Numbered from the stretch's first letter, positions 35,554 through 44,081 are shown. The stretch is DNA of 64,000 bases from Gemmatimonadaceae bacterium (GCA_025928335.1 JAICJQ010000003.1:1-64000); one strand, 5' to 3'. Numbers and translations: made by a program. The notes: a model not told the origin generated them from the letters alone.

Positions 35554-38253
35554 ATGTTCGACGAGCTCTGGAGTGACCTTCGCTATCGCGTGCGCGCGCT
35601 TCTGCGACGCGACAACGTCGAGCGCGAGCTGGCCGACGAGATGCGCTTTCATCTCGAGCACGAAACGGAGAAGTACGAGCGCATGGGGCTCTCACGCGCC
35701 GAGGCCGAGCGCCGCGCACGGCTGGCGTTCGGCGGCGTCGAACGCGCCAAGGAAGCGAGCCGCGACGGACGCGGCACCGCGCTGATCGAGAGCCTGGGGC
35801 AGGATTTCCGTTATGCGTGGCGCGGACTCCGCTCCAAGCCGGCGTTTACGGCGGGTGTGGTACTCACCCTCGGGCTTGGGATCGGCGTCAATGCGGCGAT
35901 GTTCGGCATCGTCGATCGCCTGCTCTTTCGACCCCCGGCCTTTTTGCGCGATGCGTCCACGACACATCGGGTCTACCTCAGCTGGTCGGAGTCGGGCGGC
36001 CAATCGGTCACGGAGCGAAACACCGAGTTCGCGCGCTACCTCGACTTCAAGCGGTCGACACACGATTTCTCCGCCATCGCCGCGTTTCAAACGCGACGCT
36101 TGGCCGTCGGCGAAGCGACCGATGCGCGCGAACGGCCGGTCACGGTCGCCAGCGCGAGTTATTTCGACTTCTTCAACGCCCGGCCGCTGCTCGGCCGGTT
36201 CTTTACCGCGGACGAGGACTCCGTGCCCGTCGGCAAGCCCGTCGCGGTGCTCGGCTACCGCTTCTGGCAAACCGAGTTCGGCGGACGGGCCGACGTCCTC
36301 GGAAGGACGGTTCGCGTCGATCGCGGCGTTCTCACGATCATCGGCGTCGCGCCCGACGGCTTCGCCGGCATGGCCGACCAGGGCATCCCGGCGCTCTACA
36401 TGCCGATCACCGCGTTCGCGTGGGGCATGCGCGGCCGAGACTATTCAAAGAACTACAATTGGGGTTGGCTCGAGCTGATCGCGCGGCGCAACCCGGGCGT
36501 GTCGCTCACCGCCGCGAATGCGGACCTCAACTCGGCCTACCGGCAGAGCGTCATCGCCGAATGGGCGTTGAGCGCCAAGCAGGTGGACCTCGCGGCGCGG
36601 AGACCAAACGCGTCGCTCGGGCCGGTGCAGCTTGGTCGCGGTCCGGAGGCCGGGCAAGACGCGAAGGTCGTGGTGTGGGTGAGCGGTGTCGCGCTCATCG
36701 TGCTCCTCGTCGCCTGCGCCAACGTCGCCAACTTGCTGCTCTCGCGCGCCGTGAAGCGTCGGCGCGAGATCGCGCTGCGACTCGCGCTCGGCGTGTCCCG
36801 CGGCCGGCTCATACGGCAGCTTCTCACCGAAAGCCTCGTCCTTGCGGCCATCGGCGGGGTCGTTGGAGTGGCCGCCGCGCAGTGGGGCGGTGCCGCGCTC
36901 CGCGTGCTCTTCCTTCCCGACGAACCCGGCCGCGCCGGCGTCATCACCGACGCGCGCACGTTGGGCGTCGCGCTGGCTGCGACCCTCGGCGCGGCGGTGC
37001 TGACCGGGATCGTTCCGGCGCTGATCGGGTCGCGATCCGACCTCGCGCGTTCGCTCACCGGAGCGTCGCGCGATTCGGGGGCCGCGCGGTCACGCGCGCG
37101 AACGGCGCTTCTTGTCTTTCAGGCGGCGCTCTCGGTCGTCTTGCTCGTCGGCGCTGGACTGTTCGTGCGCAGCCTTCAAAACGTTCGCGCGATGCGTCTC
37201 GGCTACGACGTAGGCCCGGTGTCGATTGTCTCGGTGAACTTTCGTGGAACCAAACTCTCACCAGCCGAAACGAACGCCCTCGGAAATCGATTGGTCGACG
37301 CAGCGCGCGCCATTCCCGGTGTTGCGCTCGTGTCTCCCGTGGCGTCCGTCCCCTTTTGGAGCAACGAAGGACGAGGTCTGTACGTCCAGGGGATCGATTC
37401 TATCCAGAAGCTCGGACGTTTCGTGTTGCAGGCGGGAAGTCCGGATTACTTCCGTGCCGCCGGAACGCGCATTTTGCGCGGCCGCGCTTTCGATGTCAGC
37501 GACGGACAGAACGCACCGCGAGTCATGGTCATCGGCGACGGCATGGCGAAGGCCCTGTGGCCGGGTGAGGATCCGATCGGGAAGTGCATTCGCATCTCCG
37601 CCGATACGGCGCCATGTACGACCGTCGTGGGCGTCGCCGAGGAGATGCGGATGCGCACCCTCGCCGACGTCCGCGAGCACACCTATTACTTGCCGATGAC
37701 GCAGTACGACGCCGCGCCGGACGCGTTGCTCGTCCGTGTCACCGGCGACGCGGCTGATTTCAGCGGCATCATTCGCCGCGCGCTCCAACCACTGATGCCG
37801 GGCAGCGCCTACGTGAACGTCCAGGCGCTACGCGAGCTCGTCGATCCGTCCATGCGCGGCTGGCAATTCGGCGCGACGATGTTCCTTGCCTTCGGCGTAC
37901 TCGCGCTCGCCCTGGCAGCGGTTGGCCTGTACAGCGTCATCGCCTACGGCGTGGCGCAGCGCCAGAAGGAGCTCGGCGTTCGCATCGCGCTTGGTGCATC
38001 GCGCGGAAATGTCGTGCGCCTGGTCGTTCGCGGCGGCGTGCGCATGGTCGTCTTGGGCATCGCCATTGGCGCCATGGTCGCGTTGTGGGCAGGCCACTGG
38101 ATCGAAGCACTGCTTTTCCAGGAATCACCGAAGGATCCGGTCGTCTATGCCTCTGTGGCGGGACTGCTCGTCATGGTCGCAATCGTCGCGACGGCGCTCC
38201 CGGCGTTCGGCGCGTCGCGCGTCGATCCGAATACCGCGTTGCGCGCCGAGTAA
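35554..38253 (+). CDS. ADOP-type ABC transporter permease (MacB/FtsX-like)
   Basis: 899 residues with CGGAGGATCG just before the ATG. The N-terminal 80 residues hold the ADOP cytoplasmic motif (NVERELADEMRFHLEHETEK, GLSRAEAERRARLAFGG). Next is a first membrane helix (FTAGVVLTLGLGIGVNAAMF), a MacB periplasmic core (FDFFNARPLLGRFF and nearby), an FtsX domain with three helices (ALIVLLVACANVANLLLSRAVKRRREIALRLALG), then a second MacB/FtsX half ending AYGVAQRQKELGVRIALGAS and the final helices. The domain is duplicated, as in the family known as acidobacterial duplicated orphan permease. No ATPase subunit is adjacent. Probably an antimicrobial-peptide or lipoprotein transport function. Confidence 0.93.
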   Translation: MFDELWSDLRYRVRALLRRDNVERELADEMRFHLEHETEKYERMGLSRAEAERRARLAFGGVERAKEASRDGRGTALIESLGQDFRYAWRGLRSKPAFTAGVVLTLGLGIGVNAAMFGIVDRLLFRPPAFLRDASTTHRVYLSWSESGGQSVTERNTEFARYLDFKRSTHDFSAIAAFQTRRLAVGEATDARERPVTVASASYFDFFNARPLLGRFFTADEDSVPVGKPVAVLGYRFWQTEFGGRADVLGRTVRVDRGVLTIIGVAPDGFAGMADQGIPALYMPITAFAWGMRGRDYSKNYNWGWLELIARRNPGVSLTAANADLNSAYRQSVIAEWALSAKQVDLAARRPNASLGPVQLGRGPEAGQDAKVVVWVSGVALIVLLVACANVANLLLSRAVKRRREIALRLALGVSRGRLIRQLLTESLVLAAIGGVVGVAAAQWGGAALRVLFLPDEPGRAGVITDARTLGVALAATLGAAVLTGIVPALIGSRSDLARSLTGASRDSGAARSRARTALLVFQAALSVVLLVGAGLFVRSLQNVRAMRLGYDVGPVSIVSVNFRGTKLSPAETNALGNRLVDAARAIPGVALVSPVASVPFWSNEGRGLYVQGIDSIQKLGRFVLQAGSPDYFRAAGTRILRGRAFDVSDGQNAPRVMVIGDGMAKALWPGEDPIGKCIRISADTAPCTTVVGVAEEMRMRTLADVREHTYYLPMTQYDAAPDALLVRVTGDAADFSGIIRRALQPLMPGSAYVNVQALRELVDPSMRGWQFGATMFLAFGVLALALAAVGLYSVIAYGVAQRQKELGVRIALGASRGNVVRLVVRGGVRMVVLGIAIGAMVALWAGHWIEALLFQESPKDPVVYASVAGLLVMVAIVATALPAFGASRVDPNTALRAE

Positions 38254-38277
38254 TCAGGCGCGCGTCGTGACGCGCCG

Positions 38278-38922
38278 CTAGCGGATCGTTCCGCTGACGC
38301 TCGCGGTTTTGCCGCCGGCGCTGGCGACGATCGTGAGCGGCCCCGTTCTCTGCGGGATCACACGTGCGACTCGCGATGCGAACTGTTGGACGATGGCCGC
38401 CGTCGGGTCGGACGCCCTGAACGAATAGGCGGTGCCCGACGCCAGCTGCCCTCGGCTGTCGAGCGCACTCGCGGTCACGAGCAGCGTGTCGCCAACGCGG
38501 CCGCTGAGGGTCGTGGGATCGAAGACGATCGTCGTCACCTTCGGCAGAACGACGACCGTGGATGTCGTCTTGATGCCGTTGATCCGCGCCTGGATCGTTC
38601 CCGTGCCGAGCGAGACGGGCGCGACGAACCCAATCGTATCGACGCTGACGACGCTCGGTGTGAGACTCGAGAACACGACCCCGGATGGCGTCGTGATCGG
38701 GAGATTGACCGAGAACGCGGAGACGGTGAGTTGCCTCCGATCGAGCAGGACCGCCGTGTCGCTCAGAAAGAGCGTATCGACCGACGGCGTGATCTGGAGG
38801 CGCAGCGCCGGCGGGAGGAATGGATTGGTGACCGAGTCATCGTCGTTGTCGCTGTCGTCGCTACAGCCAAGGACGAGCGCAGACAGGAGAAGGGCGCGGA
38901 AAACGTTTCTGGGCAAGGGCAT
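38278..38922 (-). CDS. Ig-like (BIG2) domain lipoprotein
   Basis: 214 residues from the ATG at 38922, which has AGGAG 8 bases upstream; a GTG five codons earlier lacks one. Lipobox LVLGC anchors the protein. After an acidic stretch (SDDSDNDDDS) come two Ig-like domains: the first with VVSVDTIGFVAPVSLGTGTIQARI and the second with ASDPTAAIVQQFASRVARVIPQRTGPLTIVAS in parts. These BIG2-type repeats often mediate surface adhesion. The gene is convergent with the ADOP permease, with 24 bases between the stops. Confidence 0.82.
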   Translation of the reverse strand: MPLPRNVFRALLLSALVLGCSDDSDNDDDSVTNPFLPPALRLQITPSVDTLFLSDTAVLLDRRQLTVSAFSVNLPITTPSGVVFSSLTPSVVSVDTIGFVAPVSLGTGTIQARINGIKTTSTVVVLPKVTTIVFDPTTLSGRVGDTLLVTASALDSRGQLASGTAYSFRASDPTAAIVQQFASRVARVIPQRTGPLTIVASAGGKTASVSGTIR

Positions 38923-39022
38923 GGGAGGCTCCTGCACGCAACGACGTCAAGAGTTGGGCCCGCACTCAGACCGCGGCCAGCCGAACCCTTGATTAATCTG
39001 TGCGGATCGGGGCTCTCAATAG

Positions 39023-39058
39023 GAACGCCACCCGCGAATTCGAGACGGGGTGGCGTTC
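39023..39058 (-). terminator. Hairpin terminator downstream of tRNA-Cys
   Basis: Perfect 11-bp stem GAACGCCACCC / GGGTGGCGTTC with a 14-nt loop, starting 4 bases after the tRNA 3' end on the minus strand. It is followed by CTATTG, so the T-run is weak, but position and stem strength suggest tRNA transcript termination. Confidence 0.6.
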
Positions 39059-39062
39059 AGAG

Positions 39063-39134
39063 AGGCGCGGGCCGGAATCGAACCGGCGAATAGCGGTTTT
39101 GCAGACCGCTGCCTTACCACTTGGCTACCGCGCC
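39063..39134 (-). tRNA. tRNA-Cys (anticodon GCA)
   Basis: 72-nt cloverleaf read on the minus strand: acceptor GGCGCGG / CCGCGCC, D-arm GCC-AAGTGGTAA-GGC, anticodon stem GCGGT-CTGCAAA-ACCGC with anticodon GCA, 5-base variable loop, T-arm GCCGG-TTCGATT-CCGGC. The discriminator base is U, as expected for tRNA-Cys. The CCA end is not encoded. Confidence 0.96.
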
Positions 39135-39277
39135 AGCGAAGTCCTGTAACTTATTGAACCATCCTGCCTTCCGACAAGCGTGCGGTAGTAGTCGGCCCAA
39201 TCGTTGCTGATTGGGCCTGCGGAGCGCGGCGTCTCACGGGGGCGACGCGACCGCGCGCCCGCAACTCAGGAGCCGCG

Positions 39278-39433
39278 ATGCTGCTGATCATCATCATTGT
39301 GCTGCTGCTTCTCTGGGCACCCGGCTATTACGGGTACGGCCGAACGAGATGGGGATTTGGGAATGGCGGCCATATCATCACCCTGATCCTCGTGATCGTT
39401 CTGATTTGGGCTTTGGTCGGTGGCAGAATCTGA
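39278..39433 (+). CDS. DUF3309-like small membrane protein (51 aa)
   Basis: Short open frame from an ATG with CAGGAG seven bases upstream. The peptide begins MLLIIIIVLLLLWAPGYYGYG, has a polar turn (RTRWGFGNGGH) and a second hydrophobic segment ending VLIWALVGGRI. This two-helix layout with a P-x-Y/G-Y-G turn and C-terminal GRI matches the DUF3309 family. The function is unknown, with stress-response association in some relatives. Its last 14 bases overlap the start of the PAP2 gene (GTG at 39420), so the two are translationally coupled. Confidence 0.75.
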   Translation: MLLIIIIVLLLLWAPGYYGYGRTRWGFGNGGHIITLILVIVLIWALVGGRI

Positions 39434-40283
39434 CTTCTCGGACGGCACGCGCCCAACGGTGAACGCGGGGCAGGAGCGGCGGCAACCGTCGACGAACGGC
39501 ACGCGGGGACGGTTACATCTCGCGTGGGACGTCGTGTTTGGCGTCCTGCGCTTCATCGGCCGGTACGCTCACAGCGCCTACACCGTTTTCGGGATCTTTT
39601 TGCTTTCCGGAGCCGCGCTGGCCATCGGTTGCACGTGGGTATTCTCTGAATTGGCCGAGCGGGTTCGCAGTGGGACCACGCAGCCCTTCGACGACGCCGT
39701 CATGCGCTGGATAGGGAGCCATCAAAGCCCTGTCGTTCAGTCGGCGATGCTGGAGATCACCGCACTTGGCACCGGAACGGTCGTGGCAATGATCGTATTC
39801 ATCGCCGGCCTCTTCCTTTGGCTCAACCAGCACAAGCACTCGGCGATTCTATTGATCGTCGCGACGATGGGCGGAATGGTTCTCGACAATCTGCTCAAGA
39901 TCGGCTTCGACCGGCCAAGACCGCAAATCTTCAAGTGGGGGACCTACGCCGTCAGCTCGTCGTTCCCGTCGGGACACGCGATGAGCTCCGTGATCGTGTA
40001 CGGGACGGTGGCCTACCTTGCCGCGCGACTGCAGCGAAACCTGGCGTCACGCGTGGCGACGATGGTTTTTGCCGCGGTGATCATCCTGTTGATCTGCTCG
40101 AGCCGTCTCTACCTCGGAGTGCATTTTCCGTCCGACGTACTGGCGGGCGTGATCATTGGGTTGGCGTGGGCGGCGTTCTGCATGGCGGTGCTCGAGGCCG
40201 CGCAACTGTACGCTAAGCACAACGCGCCGCAGATGCTCGAGGACGAGCACCCCGCCCCGAAGGGTTCGTCCCCGTCGTCCTGA
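39420..40283 (+). CDS. PAP2-family membrane phosphatase
   Basis: 287 residues from a GTG at 39420. After a 40-residue polar N-terminus come about six membrane helices. All three phosphatase motifs are present: KIGFDRPRP (motif 1), SFPSGH (motif 2) and SRLYLGVHFPSD (motif 3, with His and Asp). The protein should therefore dephosphorylate lipid phosphates such as undecaprenyl pyrophosphate or phosphatidic acid on the outer face of the membrane. The C-terminal 30 residues are a polar tail (EDEHPAPKGSSPSS). The start overlaps the DUF3309-like gene. Confidence 0.93.
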   Translation: MAESDFSDGTRPTVNAGQERRQPSTNGTRGRLHLAWDVVFGVLRFIGRYAHSAYTVFGIFLLSGAALAIGCTWVFSELAERVRSGTTQPFDDAVMRWIGSHQSPVVQSAMLEITALGTGTVVAMIVFIAGLFLWLNQHKHSAILLIVATMGGMVLDNLLKIGFDRPRPQIFKWGTYAVSSSFPSGHAMSSVIVYGTVAYLAARLQRNLASRVATMVFAAVIILLICSSRLYLGVHFPSDVLAGVIIGLAWAAFCMAVLEAAQLYAKHNAPQMLEDEHPAPKGSSPSS

Positions 40284-40418
40284 GCCTTCGACGATTAGTT
40301 CTTCGCGAAAGGTCGAACTCGTCACATGTCGCGTCTGCTGGAACGGCTCTTGAAGCGGTCCCGGCCGACCGCGCGATCGATCGGATCGTGAACGTTCCTT
40401 CAATTCCCTGGAGCGAGT

Positions 40419-40667
40419 ATGGCGGCGAAAAAAAAGTCGGGAAGGAAGAAGTCGAGCGGGAGAAAGTATGGAAAGGCCGCGGGCAAGAGCGTGAAGAGCG
40501 CGATGCACCGCCGGAAGCGCGGAACATTGAAGAGTGGGCGGGGAGGAAAGGGCGGTAAGGTGAAGAGCCGCAAGCAAGCGATCGCAATCGGCCTGTCGGA
40601 AGCGCGCAAGAAGGGCGCGAAGGTCCCGCGCAAAAAGAAGGGTGGACGGAAGAAGAGCCGTCGATGA
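40419..40667 (+). CDS. Lys/Arg-rich histone-like protein with DUF6496-like C-terminus
   Basis: 82 residues; more than 40% Lys or Arg. The N-terminal half is a simple K/S/G/A-rich stretch (KKKSGRKKSSGRKYGKAA) like H1-type histone tails. The second half, KVKSRKQAIAIGLSEARKKGA, is the conserved core of DUF6496 proteins and is predicted helical. It should bind nucleic acid non-specifically. It lies just upstream of the macrodomain gene, with an 11-base gap, and may be co-transcribed with it. CTGGAGCGAG precedes the ATG. Confidence 0.8.
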   Translation: MAAKKKSGRKKSSGRKYGKAAGKSVKSAMHRRKRGTLKSGRGGKGGKVKSRKQAIAIGLSEARKKGAKVPRKKKGGRKKSRR

Positions 40668-40677
40668 TCTTGCCGTC

Positions 40678-41193
40678 GTGATCCAGATCGTCTGCGCGAA
40701 CATCGCCGTGCTCGACGTCGATGCCGTCGTCAACGCGGCGAATTCCACGCTCCTCGGCGGCGGCGGCGTCGACGGAGCGATACACCGGGCGGCCGGCCCC
40801 GAGCTCGCGCGCGCGGCCGGCCCGCTCGGTCCCTGCCCGCCGGGTGAAGCGAGAATCACTTCCGGCTTCGGCCTACGCGCGCGATTCGTGATTCACGCCG
40901 TCGGCCCGATCTGGAGCGGCGGGAGCCACGGCGAACCGTCGATTCTCCGCCGCGCGTACACGCACGTTTTCGAGCTCGCCCGGGAGACCCCAGGAATCAG
41001 CTCGATCGCGGTTCCGGCCATCTCGACCGGCGCGTACGCATTTCCAAAAGACCGCGCCGCGCGTATCGCGCTCTCCGTGATGTTGGACAACGAACCGCAC
41101 TTCGACCGGATCGTCGCCTGCGTCTTCGATCAGGAAAACGAAAAGTTATATGCACGAACGCTCGCCGACTTACGCGAAGCGGCCGCGGACTGA
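40678..41193 (+). CDS. Macrodomain protein (ADP-ribose-binding, YmdB-like)
   Basis: 171 residues when started at GTG 40678, which matches the family's N-terminus; an upstream GTG at 40642 lies inside the histone-like gene. Core motifs: VDAVVNAANSTLLGGGGVDGAIHRAAGP, given here as VNAANS and GGGGVDGAIH, plus the phosphate-loop AISTGAYAFP. The family removes ADP-ribose or deacylates O-acetyl-ADP-ribose. The usual G-D-I at the N-terminus, whose Asp contacts adenine, reads CANI here, so Asp is replaced by Asn. Catalytic Asn and Asp in NAANS and GVDGA are kept. Confidence 0.9.
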   Translation: MIQIVCANIAVLDVDAVVNAANSTLLGGGGVDGAIHRAAGPELARAAGPLGPCPPGEARITSGFGLRARFVIHAVGPIWSGGSHGEPSILRRAYTHVFELARETPGISSIAVPAISTGAYAFPKDRAARIALSVMLDNEPHFDRIVACVFDQENEKLYARTLADLREAAAD

Positions 41194-41205
41194 CTGACAA
41201 CGAAA

Positions 41206-42003
41206 TCAACCGGGCCCGCGATTCCCGCCGTGATCGTCGCGGCCGTCGTGATCCTCATCCTCGAACGCGCGGAACGAGGCGATAATGCGCGAGCGCACTT
41301 GAGCGAGCAGTGTCGTGTTCGTCGACAGCGTCGAGGGATTGACGAGTGAGCCGTCGGCGCTCGTGAACCAGCCGTTGACTGGAACGTTGATCGTCACCGA
41401 GGTCGGCGCACCGTCGGCGACGACGAGGGGCGTGGCGAATTCGATTTCACCCCGTGTGTTCACGGCGAGCGTGACGTCGAATGGAGTACCGTCGAAGGTG
41501 CCGACGAGCCGCGCAGTCGAGACGCGGAGCTCGATCTCACGGAACGTTCCCGCCGGAATCGCATTGGCGGCGAGTGTCGTGATACCGCCGTTGAGCGGGA
41601 GATCGACCGAGATCGGGCCCGCCTTGAGCTCGTGGCATCCGTTGTCGTCGTCGCCTTCGTTGTGATCGCCCTGGTCGTCGCGAGACCCCGTGGCCGCCGG
41701 GACGATGTTGTCGTCGGCTCCGTCGTCGCCGGCGCAAACGTCGCTCGTCGTCGGCTTGAGCTCGACGCGGGTGATCGTCAACGTCGCCTGCGTGATGTTG
41801 AGCGTGTGGCCGCCGGTGGTAACCGGAACGAGCAAGGCGTTGGCCGATGCTGTCGCGCCGCTCGTGAATGCAATCTGGGCCGGTGCTCGGTTCGTCGAGG
41901 TGGAGTCGGAGCATCCCGCGACGAGCGCGAGTGCGATGAGCGATCCGGCGAACGTGGCTCGCCCCGGCGAGTGTCGTGTGTGGTGCGGAGAGGTGTAAAT
42001 CAT
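41206..42003 (-). CDS. DUF4382-like lipoprotein
   Basis: 265 residues. Signal peptide with lipobox LVAGC. The mature part has the DUF4382 arrangement: VTTGGHTLNITQATLTITRVELK (as shorter pieces), an acidic Asp-rich loop (DDQGDHNEGDDDNGC), then GPISVDLPLNGG and PAGTFREIELRV. The tail is Asp/Gly/His-rich (DEDHDGRDDHGGNRG) and could bind divalent metal. The stop is 12 bases from the end of the convergent macrodomain gene. No partner gene. Confidence 0.72.
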   Translation of the reverse strand: MIYTSPHHTRHSPGRATFAGSLIALALVAGCSDSTSTNRAPAQIAFTSGATASANALLVPVTTGGHTLNITQATLTITRVELKPTTSDVCAGDDGADDNIVPAATGSRDDQGDHNEGDDDNGCHELKAGPISVDLPLNGGITTLAANAIPAGTFREIELRVSTARLVGTFDGTPFDVTLAVNTRGEIEFATPLVVADGAPTSVTINVPVNGWFTSADGSLVNPSTLSTNTTLLAQVRSRIIASFRAFEDEDHDGRDDHGGNRGPG

Positions 42004-42154
42004 GTTGACACATCCCTAGTTGTGAGTCTGTTTCCCAATCCGCGAGTACACGATTGAGTTTCAGCGTTCGCTCATCAACCAGGCGGACTGTTTCCCGCGC
42101 GCGTCCGGTCACCGCTCGATGTGCGTCAGATCACAAGCGGAGGTATTTTTTTGC

Positions 42155-42694
42155 ATGGACAGCGACCTGCGACCTCCGGCGTGCGTCGTCCGCGAGTTTC
42201 GGGCGGACGACGCTCCGTCTCTCGCGCGGCACGGCAACAATCGAAAGATCTGGCTCAACCTGCGCGATCTCTTTCCGCATCCTTATACGGAGTCGCACGC
42301 CGCTGGCTACATCGCGCACGTGCGCAAGCGCGCGGAGATCTTGTCGTTCGCCATCGACGTCGGTGGCGATGCGGTCGGCGGAATCAGCTTGCGACGCGGC
42401 GAGGACATCGAGCGATTCACGGCGGAGCTCGGCTATTGGCTCGGCGAGGACTTTTGGGGACGCGGAATCACCACGGAAGCGATTCGCAGCACCACCGAGC
42501 GGGGCTTCGCCGTTCACGGACTCATCAGAATCTTCGCGGTCCCGTTCACTCGCAACACCGCCTCGTGCCGCGCGTTGGAGAAGAACGGCTATAAGCGTGA
42601 GGGCATCATGCGTCAGAGCGCCTACAAGGACGACGTCGTCGAGGACCAGTACCTCTACGCGGCGCTGCGCGAGGAATTCTTCTCGAACCGATGA
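42155..42694 (+). CDS. GNAT-family N-acetyltransferase (RimJ/RimL-like)
   Basis: 179 residues from the ATG at 42155, which has GCGGAGG eleven bases upstream; an earlier ATG (42119) lacks a site. GNAT motif A is ELGYWLGEDFWGRGITTEAI, with the acetyl-CoA loop W-G-R-G-I-T-T-E. It is followed by GLIRIFAVPFTRNTASCRALEKNGY and the tail DQYLYAALRE, typical of the RimJ/RimL group. These enzymes acetylate protein N-termini or small amines; the target is unknown. The stop overlaps the MOSC start as ATGA. Confidence 0.9.
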   Translation: MDSDLRPPACVVREFRADDAPSLARHGNNRKIWLNLRDLFPHPYTESHAAGYIAHVRKRAEILSFAIDVGGDAVGGISLRRGEDIERFTAELGYWLGEDFWGRGITTEAIRSTTERGFAVHGLIRIFAVPFTRNTASCRALEKNGYKREGIMRQSAYKDDVVEDQYLYAALREEFFSNR

Positions 42695-43143
42695 CTGGCG
42701 TTCCGTACGGTCGCGTCGAAGCAATCTGGCTCAAGCGTTCGCATCGCGGACTCATGGATTCCGTTCCGGAGATGCGCGTCAACGCGGGCGCTGGAATCGT
42801 CGGCGGAGTGGATCGCAGTCGACGGCGACAAGTCACCCTAATTGAGCGCGAAGTCTGGGATCGTTTGATGCGCGAGCTCGGCGGGAATGCAGACCCATCG
42901 AAGCGGCGCGCCAACATTCTCCTCACCGGAATTCGTCTCGCCCACACACGGGGGCGTGTGTTGCGCTTGGGCGAAGCGCGTCTCGAGATCGGCGGCGAGC
43001 TGACGCCCTGCGAGCGCATGGAGGAAGCGTTTCGCGGGTTGCAAGCGGCAATGCGTCCCAACTGGGGCGGCGGCGCGTTCGCTCGTGTGCTCGACGACGC
43101 GGTGATCCGTGTCGGCGATTCGGCGGAGTGGGAAAAACCTTAG
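42691..43143 (+). CDS. MOSC-domain protein
   Basis: 150 residues, a stand-alone MOSC domain. Features: GRVEAIWLKRSHRG, VGGVDRSRRRQVTLI, the NILLTGIRLAHTRGRVLRLG block and the catalytic-type cysteine in ELTPCERMEEAF. The family binds a sulfur or molybdenum-cofactor ligand through that Cys. The translation start overlaps the GNAT stop. It could act in molybdopterin or sulfur transfer, but no other cofactor genes are near. Confidence 0.87.
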   Translation: MTGVPYGRVEAIWLKRSHRGLMDSVPEMRVNAGAGIVGGVDRSRRRQVTLIEREVWDRLMRELGGNADPSKRRANILLTGIRLAHTRGRVLRLGEARLEIGGELTPCERMEEAFRGLQAAMRPNWGGGAFARVLDDAVIRVGDSAEWEKP

Positions 43144-43155
43144 CACGCATCCGTC

Positions 43156-43322
43156 ATGACACATATCGCCCTCCTCCGCGCAATCAACGTCGGCGGCCAC
43201 ACGATCTCCATCGCGTCACTTCGACGGACTCGAAGATCGCGGGCAGCCACGTCGAACGCGCGCTCGGCGCGCCGCTCACCGCGCGTAACATCACCACCGT
43301 GACCAAGCTGGCTGCATTCTGA
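43156..43322 (+). pseudogene. DUF1697 pseudogene with large internal deletion and frame change
   Basis: From the ATG at 43156 one frame reads MTHIALLRAINVGGH, the conserved N-terminus of DUF1697 proteins. About 45 bases later, in another frame, HRVTSTDSKIAGSHVERALG and ARNITTVTKLAAF match the DUF1697 C-terminus, ending at a TGA. The middle of the family (about 120 residues) is absent and the two ends are out of frame. It is a decayed copy, next to a second pseudogene. Confidence 0.75.
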
Positions 43323-43375
43323 CATCTTCGCCCCATCCGTAGCTTTCGAAATCGTACCGAGAAGGATGTGGGAAG

Positions 43376-44044
43376 ATGTTGACGTTGCTTTCGAACGAAG
43401 CGATTCGCGACGGCGCCGTTCGGCGATTCCTCGCGTCTTCGTCCCGGCCAGCTCGTCATCGCGATCGGCAATCCACTCGGCTTCGAGTCGACGGTGACCC
43501 CGGTATCGTGAGTGCGCTCGGTCGTACGATGCGCGCGCAGTCGGGCCGGTTGATCGATTCGGTGATTCAAATGGACGCGGCGCTCAATCCGGGCAATTCC
43601 GGCGGGCCGCTCGTCAGTTCACGCGGCGAAGTCGTCGGCGTCAACACGGCGATCATCGCCGGTGCCCATGGCATCTGCTTCGCCGTTCCGTCGAGCACTG
43701 CGCAGCTCGTGATCCCACAGTTGATTCGCGACGGTCGCGTGCGACGCGCCGTCATCGGCGTGAGCGGACAGTCTGTTCGCCTCTCTCGACGACGCGTGCA
43801 AGTCAGTCACCTCGCCGCCGCGAGCGGCGTCCTCGTGACAGAAATCGTCGAAGGCGGCCCAGCCGACGTCGCCGGCCTCAGAGTCCGCGACGTCATTCTG
43901 GAGCTCGGGGGCGACGTCGTGTCCAGCGTCGACGATCTGCACCGTGTGCTGACACAAGACGCGATCGCTTACGAGACGACGCTCTCGGTCTTGAGGAACG
44001 GGCGGATGCTCGGGCTGACGGTAACGCCGCGGGAGAGAAGCTGA
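43376..44044 (+). pseudogene. HtrA/DegP-like serine protease pseudogene (5'-truncated, frameshifted)
   Basis: Starting near 43422, one frame reads [20 protein letters not shown] and FESTVT, a clear HtrA core. Near 43500 a one-base loss (ACCCCGGT where ACCGCCGGT would restore the frame) moves the reading into the frame of [15 protein letters not shown], the catalytic-serine motif NPGNSGGPLV, and a PDZ domain (VLVTEIVEGGPADVAGLRVRD). The region with the catalytic His and Asp is missing upstream. An open frame from 43376 could still be translated, but would lack two of three catalytic residues. Confidence 0.8.
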
Positions 44045-44049
44045 TCGCG

Positions 44050-44081
44050 GGGAGCACGCGCGAGCGCTCGCGCGTGCTCCC
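44050..44081. terminator. 32-bp perfect palindrome between convergent genes
   Basis: A gap-free dyad with 16-base half GGGAGCACGCGCGAGC and its complement. It begins 5 bases after the stop of the HtrA remnant and ends 5 bases before the stop of the RND gene. As RNA it would fold from either strand, so it most likely serves as a bidirectional terminator; T-runs are absent. Confidence 0.65.

Noticed and set aside
35817..37568. A 583-codon open frame on the plus strand
   Set aside because: Out of frame inside the ADOP permease gene; Arg-rich and without membrane segments, while the overlapping frame has full family motifs.
39063..39134. tRNA-Cys as an integration site
   Set aside because: No integrase gene or duplicated tRNA 3' end was seen within the window on either side.
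44050..44081. Phage attachment or transposon end
   Set aside because: The palindrome stands alone between convergent stops, without an integrase or transposase or a flanking duplication; a terminator explains it better.
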